A DNA stretch of 64,000 nucleotides from Pseudomonas californiensis (GTDB lineage Bacteria; Pseudomonadota; Gammaproteobacteria; Pseudomonadales; Pseudomonadaceae): the NCBI RefSeq assembly GCF_021147775.1, contig NZ_JAGTPK010000003.1, forward strand, positions 62,001 to 126,000, in the 5' to 3' direction. The first letter of the stretch is position 1; every line of letters begins with the position of its first letter. This document shows positions 59,534 to 64,000 of this stretch, one piece after another. The notes beneath the pieces were generated by a model, which saw only the letters and a program-made list of their open reading frames with translations, was not told where the DNA came from and made no database searches. A program made the translations under genes and the position numbers.

Positions 59534-60136
59534 TCAGACCCGAGCGCTCAGCGTGAGTACTTTTCGACCCAACGCGCGTGCAGCTTCCAGATGCTCACCT
59601 GGGTCCTGGGTTTCAGAATCCAGCAACAGCACGGACTGGCGAACGGGTGCACCACAGTAATCGAAAATCCCGTGGTCAATCTGCGCCTTCATGGCGTCGC
59701 TGTAGCCATGGCGCGCATAGGTGTCGGCGTCCGCGCCACCGACGCCCACCAAGTGCACATTCAGGTGGCCCAGCTTTTTCTCAAGACCGCCCTTGGGACT
59801 GAAGTCGAACGCCCAGCCGTTGACAAAGACCCGGTCGATCCAGCCTTTCATCAGCGCAGGCATCGACCACCAGTAGACCGGATAAACCAGCACCAGCGCG
59901 TCGGCACGATTGATACGCGTGTGCTCGGCGGCCACGTCCGGCGGGATCATGCCGTCTTTACGGTGCACCGCGTGATCGGCGGCGGTGAACACTGGATTGA
60001 AGCCTTCGGCATACAGATCAACGATTTCCGCGCGGTGGCCCGAGCCTGCGCTCTCTATGCCCTTGGCGAGCTGTTTGGCAATGCCTTGGGTCAGCGACTG
60101 CCTGTCGTAGTGGGCGACGACAATAAGTACGTGCAT
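59534..60136 (-). CDS. NAD(P)H quinone oxidoreductase, flavodoxin-2 fold
   Basis: The 200-residue flavoprotein resembles NQO1/MdaB-type reductases. It starts MHVLIVVAHYDRQSLTQGIA, the FMN/FAD loop, and contains ADALVLVYPVYWWSMPALMKGWIDRVF and VNGWAFDF, typical of the family. It would reduce quinones or azo compounds by two electrons and protect against redox stress. AGGAG supports ATG 60136. It is divergent from a TetR regulator with an operator-like repeat in between. Confidence 0.85.
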   Translation of the reverse strand: MHVLIVVAHYDRQSLTQGIAKQLAKGIESAGSGHRAEIVDLYAEGFNPVFTAADHAVHRKDGMIPPDVAAEHTRINRADALVLVYPVYWWSMPALMKGWIDRVFVNGWAFDFSPKGGLEKKLGHLNVHLVGVGGADADTYARHGYSDAMKAQIDHGIFDYCGAPVRQSVLLLDSETQDPGEHLEAARALGRKVLTLSARV

Positions 60137-60183
60137 GGACGACACTCCTGATTGATTGCAAGGGAAAACGGCTTATATACTTT

Positions 60184-60210
60184 AAGTAAGTTAATACACT
60201 CAAGTTACTT
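60184..60210. promoter_or_regulatory. Candidate TetR operator between oxidoreductase and regulator
   Basis: AAGTAAGTT (60184-60192) and AAGTTACTT (60202-60210) form 9-bp arms with one mismatch and a 9-base centre in an AT-rich divergent promoter region of 87 bp. This is the usual size and place for a TetR-family operator. Confidence 0.5.
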
Positions 60211-60223
60211 TTGGTAGGTAAGC

Positions 60224-60844
60224 ATGTCAAGCAACCCGGCCATCGATGATTCGCCGTCTGCACAGCCCCGCCGCCGATTGACGCGCGGTGAACGACAACG
60301 ACAGTTGCTGGACATTGCCTGGCAGCTCATCAGTCTTGAAGGGACAGAAGCACTGACCCTTGGGCGGCTCGCCGAGCTGGCAGGGGTTACCAAACCGGTG
60401 GTCTACGATCATTTTGGAACCCGCGCGGGCCTGCTGGCCGTGCTTTATCAGGATTATGACCAACGCCAGACAGCGCTGATGGACGCCGCCCTTTCCACCA
60501 GCGAACCGACGCTTGAAGGCCAGGCCAAGGTGATTGCCACTTCATACATTGATTGCGTGCTGACTCAAGGGCGCGAGATCACAGGCGTTATTGCAGCACT
60601 CGCCAGTTCGCCGGAACTGGAACGCATCAAACGCGAGTACGACGTGATTTTTCTCGCCAGGTGCCAGCACGCCCTCGCCGGGTTCGCGACGGCCAGCACA
60701 CTTTCCCAAGCAGGTTTGCGGGCAATGCTCGGCGCTGCTGAAGCCCTGTCCGCCGCCGCGGCGGCTGGGGAGATCAAGGCTGATGACGCCAGAGCAGAAC
60801 TGTTTGAAACGATCGTCGCTATGGTCAGGCGCAACAATCGTTAG
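60224..60844 (+). CDS. TetR-family transcriptional regulator
   Basis: The 206-residue protein has the TetR DNA-binding domain at about 22-70 (ERQRQLLDIAWQLISLEGTEALTLGRLAELAGVTKPVVYDHFGTR, in pieces) and a helical ligand domain. It is divergent from the flavodoxin-fold quinone reductase and most likely represses it and itself. The inducer may be a quinone or electrophile, by analogy with similar pairs. AGGT precedes the ATG. Confidence 0.88.
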   Translation: MSSNPAIDDSPSAQPRRRLTRGERQRQLLDIAWQLISLEGTEALTLGRLAELAGVTKPVVYDHFGTRAGLLAVLYQDYDQRQTALMDAALSTSEPTLEGQAKVIATSYIDCVLTQGREITGVIAALASSPELERIKREYDVIFLARCQHALAGFATASTLSQAGLRAMLGAAEALSAAAAAGEIKADDARAELFETIVAMVRRNNR

Positions 60845-60996
60845 CAGCTCTGCGTGCTGGAACGGCACGGGTTGCTGGGCACATCGAAATTTTGCTCCAC
60901 AGCAGGATCAGGTTTGGCTAGACTCCATCGGTTGCTGAATCGTTTAACTAGGTTTTGCAAACTCATAATTCCAATAATTCCAGAAGGACCACCGCC

Positions 60997-62211
60997 ATGA
61001 AATCCCTTCCCCTGCTCGTGGGCCTGAGTGCCCTGACCCTCGCTTCCAGTGCCTTCGCCTGGGACTACGTTCTGCTCGATACCGACAAGGCTGCGCAGAA
61101 CCAGCAGATCACCAGTCAGCAACTGGGGGTCAAGACCGGCAAGCCGTTCACTGTCACGATGCGGACCCTGCATGGCGGTCGTCAGGAAGGCGTGAGCATC
61201 ATTGATATCGATAACGGCACGATGAAACTGTCAGTGGTGCCGACCCGCGGCATGAATGTATTGCAGGCCTCGGTGGGCGACGTGCGCATGGGCTGGGATT
61301 CACCGGTCAAGGATGTGGTCAACCCGGCGTTCATCGAGCTCAATGGACGCGGCGGCCTGGGCTGGCTGGAAGGTTTCAATGAACTGGTCACCCGGTGCGG
61401 CTACGAATGGGTCGGCCATCCGGGCATGGACAACGGCGAATTGCTGACCCTGCACGGTCGCGCCGCCAACATCCCGGCCAGCAAAGTGACGCTGCACATT
61501 GATGAAAAACCGCCGTACGCGATCCGCCTCAAGGGCGAATTGAAAGAACAGGCGTTCAAGAAGGTCGACTTCTCGATGCAGACCGAGCTGGTCACCGAGC
61601 CCGGCAGTACAAGCTTCTCGCTCAACGATACGCTGACCAATAACGGCGATTACCCGAAAGAATATCAGGCGCTGTACCACAGCAACTTCAGCACCCCGTT
61701 CCTGGAACAGGGTGCGCGCTTCGAAGCACCGGTCAAGCAGGTGTCGCCGTTCAATGAGAAAGCCAAGGGCGACCTGGGCGACTGGCAGACCTATCGTGCG
61801 CCGACGCCTGACTATGACGAAACCGTCTACAACATCGTGCCGTACGGCGATGCCAAGGGCGACACCGTGACGGTGCTGCACAACAAGGCCGGCAGCCTGG
61901 GCGTCGCAGTGGGCTTCAACACCCAGCAGTTGCCGGTGTTCTCGCTGTGGAAGAACACTGACACCAAGGGCCAGGGTTATGTGACCGGGCTGGAGCCGGG
62001 TACCAGTTTCTCTTATAACCGCCGCTTCCAGCGTCCGCTGAACCTGGTGCCGACCATTGCGCCGAAAGAACAACGCCAGTTCCAGATCAGCTACAGCCTG
62101 TTGGCTGATAAAGGCGCGGTCGACAAGGCTCTTGGGCAGATCAAGACCATCCAGGCAGGCCGTGAGACCGAGGTGCGCAAAGAGCCGCTGGTGGACCTGA
62201 CCAAGGAATAA
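60997..62211 (+). CDS. Secreted DUF4432 aldose 1-epimerase-like protein
   Basis: The 404-residue protein has a signal peptide (MKSLPLLVGLSALTLASSAFA) and a galactose-mutarotase-like fold of the DUF4432 family: SVVPTRGMNVLQASVGDVRMGWDSP region (about 76-100), ARCGYEW-like FNELVTRCGYEWVG, and LYHSNFSTPFLEQG with conserved His. It should act on a sugar or sugar derivative in the periplasm; the substrate is not known. AAGGA precedes the ATG. It appears monocistronic, with a long hairpin after the stop. Confidence 0.75.
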   Translation: MKSLPLLVGLSALTLASSAFAWDYVLLDTDKAAQNQQITSQQLGVKTGKPFTVTMRTLHGGRQEGVSIIDIDNGTMKLSVVPTRGMNVLQASVGDVRMGWDSPVKDVVNPAFIELNGRGGLGWLEGFNELVTRCGYEWVGHPGMDNGELLTLHGRAANIPASKVTLHIDEKPPYAIRLKGELKEQAFKKVDFSMQTELVTEPGSTSFSLNDTLTNNGDYPKEYQALYHSNFSTPFLEQGARFEAPVKQVSPFNEKAKGDLGDWQTYRAPTPDYDETVYNIVPYGDAKGDTVTVLHNKAGSLGVAVGFNTQQLPVFSLWKNTDTKGQGYVTGLEPGTSFSYNRRFQRPLNLVPTIAPKEQRQFQISYSLLADKGAVDKALGQIKTIQAGRETEVRKEPLVDLTKE

Positions 62212-62252
62212 GACCTCCTGCCTGACGCTGGTCAGGCGATCCTGCAAACAAC

Positions 62253-62295
62253 AAGGCCGGATTCGACACGCATACTCTCGTCGAACTCCGGCCTT
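62253..62295. terminator. Long hairpin after the DUF4432 gene
   Basis: AAGGCCGGATTCGAC pairs with GTCGAACTCCGGCCTT over about 15 bp with one bulged base and a 12-base loop. T-content after the stem is modest on both strands. It probably terminates the preceding gene. Confidence 0.55.
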
Positions 62296-62372
62296 GATTC
62301 ATTTAAAGCGAACCGTGGGTGACACTTGGCGCTTTTGCCTGTCTACACCCACTCAATCCTTCAACGACGAGC

Positions 62373-63056
62373 ATGAATATGAAAATTCTGATGGTGTTGA
62401 CGTCCCACGACCAACTGGGCGATACCGGCAAGAAGACCGGTTTCTGGCTCGAAGAATTTGCAGCGCCTTACTACGTGTTCAAGGACGCAGGCGCCGAGGT
62501 GACACTGGTATCGCCAGCCGGCGGTCAACCACCGCTGGACCCGAAGAGCGATGAAGCCGACGCACAGACTGCCGAAACCCAGCGCTTTCGCGAAGACTCC
62601 CAGGCGCAGCAAGCACTGGCCACGACCGGCCGACTGGCTGATGTCAACGCCGCTGACTTCGACGCTGTCTTCTACCCAGGCGGTCATGGCCCACTGTGGG
62701 ACCTGGCCGAAGACAAACAGTCGATCGCACTGATCGAAGCCTTCGCCGCTGCCAACAAGCCACACGGCATGGTTTGCCATGCACCGGGCGTTCTGCGCCA
62801 CGTGCGCGCATCCAACGGCGAGCCGCTGGTCAAAGGTCGTCGTGTAACCGGCTTTACCAACAGCGAAGAAGAAGCTGTCGGCCTGACCGATGTTGTGCCG
62901 TTCCTGGTCGAGGATGAGCTCAAACGCCTCGGCGCCGACTACTCCAAGGGCGATGATTGGGGCGTGCACGTGTTGACTGACGGCCACCTGGTGACCGGCC
63001 AGAACCCTGCCAGCTCAACTCAGGCGGCCAAGGACTTGCTCACGCTGCTGAGCTGA
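62373..63056 (+). CDS. DJ-1/PfpI family protein (type 1 glutamine amidotransferase-like)
   Basis: The 227-residue protein has the DJ-1/PfpI fold with the elbow nucleophile Cys in GMVCHAPGVL, the early Glu in GFWLEEFAAPYYVF, and FDAVFYPGGHGPLWDL. It is closest to the Hsp31-like/glyoxalase III group (HchA class), whose members act as glyoxalases or deglycases. The start could be 62373 (MNMK) or 62379; neither has a strong ribosome site. Confidence 0.85.
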   Translation: MNMKILMVLTSHDQLGDTGKKTGFWLEEFAAPYYVFKDAGAEVTLVSPAGGQPPLDPKSDEADAQTAETQRFREDSQAQQALATTGRLADVNAADFDAVFYPGGHGPLWDLAEDKQSIALIEAFAAANKPHGMVCHAPGVLRHVRASNGEPLVKGRRVTGFTNSEEEAVGLTDVVPFLVEDELKRLGADYSKGDDWGVHVLTDGHLVTGQNPASSTQAAKDLLTLLS

Positions 63057-63182
63057 TCGGCATGCCCGGTTCGTTATCCGCTCACATCAGGATATCGAAC
63101 CGGGAAGTGCTTCATATAAATCGAATCTTGCCCGCAAAGTGCTGACCAATACAGAGAGAGCCCCTCAATCTGGAGAATGGTC

Positions 63183-63338
63183 ATGGCTGAAGAATCCGAA
63201 CGCGAAGACCTCGATCACAAGCCTGAGAACGCAGGCAAGGTGGGCGAGAAGAACAAGCAATTGAATGAACAGGGTGAACAACCCAGACCTGCGACCTCGC
63301 CTGATCCTCAGAAAGACAGATCGGTAGGCAAAAGCTGA
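63183..63338 (+). CDS. Small hydrophilic protein (51 aa)
   Basis: The reading frame encodes 51 residues beginning MAEESEREDLDHKPENAGKV and ending DRSVGKS. GGAG lies seven bases before the ATG. It is very rich in Glu, Lys, Gln, Asp and Pro with no hydrophobic core, so it is likely disordered, as small stress-associated Pseudomonas proteins often are. Its stop lies one base from the convergent LysR stop. No function can be assigned. Confidence 0.6.
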   Translation: MAEESEREDLDHKPENAGKVGEKNKQLNEQGEQPRPATSPDPQKDRSVGKS

Positions 63339-63339
63339 A

Positions 63340-64000
63340 TCAGAGCAACCCTCGCTCGGCGCAGACTTTCACCACCTGTTCGCGAAACCAGCCATTGGCT
63401 TCATCCTGATCGGCCTGCGTGCTCCATGCCATGTTCAGGGTGAACCCCTGCAGATCGGCTGGCAACTCGAACACCGATATCCAGGGTTCATTGCCGAGCA
63501 GTGTCTGAATGCGGCGAGGCAGAACCAGCATGAAGTCAGTGCCTTCCAGCAGTTGCAGCGCTGCGCTGTAGCTGTTGGCGCGCGCGACGATAGTGCGCTC
63601 GCGCCCCTGGCGCTGCAGCCAGCCATCCACCATGTTGGTGTCGGATGTCCAGGGCGTTGGATAGACGTGACGACGTTCAGTGAAAACCTCGAGATCAACG
63701 CATGCCGTCAAGGGCGCAAAGGCGGCGTCCATCACGCACACCAGGTCATCTTCGAGCAGCACCTGAGTCACCAGACCTTCCGGCACCCGATGAAAGCCTG
63801 GACCGAAGCACAGCGCCAGATCGAAACGGCCATCTTTCAGTTGTTCGACAGGCAGGTCCTTTTCCAGCTTTTGAACGTTGACTGCCACCGAAAAGCCCGC
63901 ATCGATAAAGCCGCGCATCAGGTGAGGCAATACCAGCAGCTCGAAGTATTCCGGCGCGCAGACGTTGAACGTGGTTTGCCTGCGCGTAGGGTCGAACAGG
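63340..64000 (-). CDS. LysR-family regulator, C-terminal part
   Basis: The frame stays open to base 64000, so the N-terminal DNA-binding domain lies outside the window. The visible 219 residues form a LysR substrate-binding domain: FDPTRRQTTFNVCAPEYFEL at the edge, LPHLMRGFIDAGFSVAVNV, GRFDLALCFGP, and the C-terminal WFREQVVKVCAERGLL. Codon 63930 (TTG) is an internal Leu, not the start. Target and effector are unknown. Confidence 0.85.
   Translation of the reverse strand, partial: LFDPTRRQTTFNVCAPEYFELLVLPHLMRGFIDAGFSVAVNVQKLEKDLPVEQLKDGRFDLALCFGPGFHRVPEGLVTQVLLEDDLVCVMDAAFAPLTACVDLEVFTERRHVYPTPWTSDTNMVDGWLQRQGRERTIVARANSYSAALQLLEGTDFMLVLPRRIQTLLGNEPWISVFELPADLQGFTLNMAWSTQADQDEANGWFREQVVKVCAERGLL

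Overview
The window reads as chromosomal DNA of a fluorescent Pseudomonas, most likely of the Pseudomonas syringae group. Three things point there. A complete myo-inositol catabolic cluster runs on the minus strand (1-14.8 kb). The core block (18.9-42.3 kb) has, as I recall it, the gene order of P. aeruginosa PAO1 PA3004-PA3023: MTI phosphorylase, nagZ, psrA, lexA, sulA, two small genes, topA, fadA, fadB, uup, slt, yegS. A Psl-type exopolysaccharide operon (42.8-57.2 kb) lacks pslC and pslL. I saw no tRNA or rRNA gene, insertion sequence, prophage or CRISPR array.

Layout. (1) 1-14.8 kb: a truncated sugar/inositol ABC binding protein, a chemoreceptor, a scyllo-inositol dehydrogenase (IolW type), iolG, iolD, an iolI-like isomerase, mmsA/iolA, iolB, iolE and iolC fused to a DUF2090 aldolase-like domain, all on the minus strand. 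The divergent RpiR-family regulator iolR lies upstream of iolC, with a GGAA-N6-TTCC operator in the shared promoter region. (2) 14.9-17.9 kb: a translationally coupled ybhP-clsB-ybhN membrane-lipid unit. (3) 18.3-31.2 kb: cytochrome b561, purine salvage, peptidoglycan recycling (nagZ), the fatty-acid regulator psrA divergent from the SOS genes lexA-sulA, topA, and the fadBA beta-oxidation operon. (4) 31.3-42.3 kb: universal stress protein, Uup ABC-F ATPase, lytic transglycosylase, a MOSC protein, CheV, an Hpt-like protein, a NarX/NarL-type two-component pair and YegS lipid kinase. (5) 42.8-57.2 kb: the Psl operon pslABDEFGHIJ, then a hexapeptide acyltransferase, then pslK. (6) 57.2-64 kb: accessory genes comprising two LysR regulators, an EthD-like protein, a flavodoxin-fold quinone reductase divergent from a TetR regulator, a secreted DUF4432 protein, a DJ-1/PfpI protein and a 51-residue hydrophilic protein.

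How the genes work together. The iol cluster should import myo-inositol (and perhaps scyllo-inositol) and convert it through inosose, diketo-inositol, 5-deoxyglucuronate and DKGP to malonate semialdehyde, which MmsA turns into acetyl-CoA. An adjacent chemoreceptor may steer cells to the same substrate. PsrA links fatty-acid sensing to its own promoter and probably to fadBA. The psl operon encodes priming (PslA), GDP-mannose supply (PslB), glycosyltransferases (PslF, H, I), polymerisation (PslJ), flipping (PslK), export (PslD, PslE) and a matrix hydrolase (PslG).

The least explained items are: a candidate plus-strand small RNA near 30.6-30.74 kb upstream of fadB; the acyltransferase that sits where the reference Psl operon has none; an Hpt-like protein without an obvious phospho-histidine next to cheV and a two-component pair; and several inverted repeats that look like operators or leader structures. 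All calls come from reading the sequence. No database search was run.
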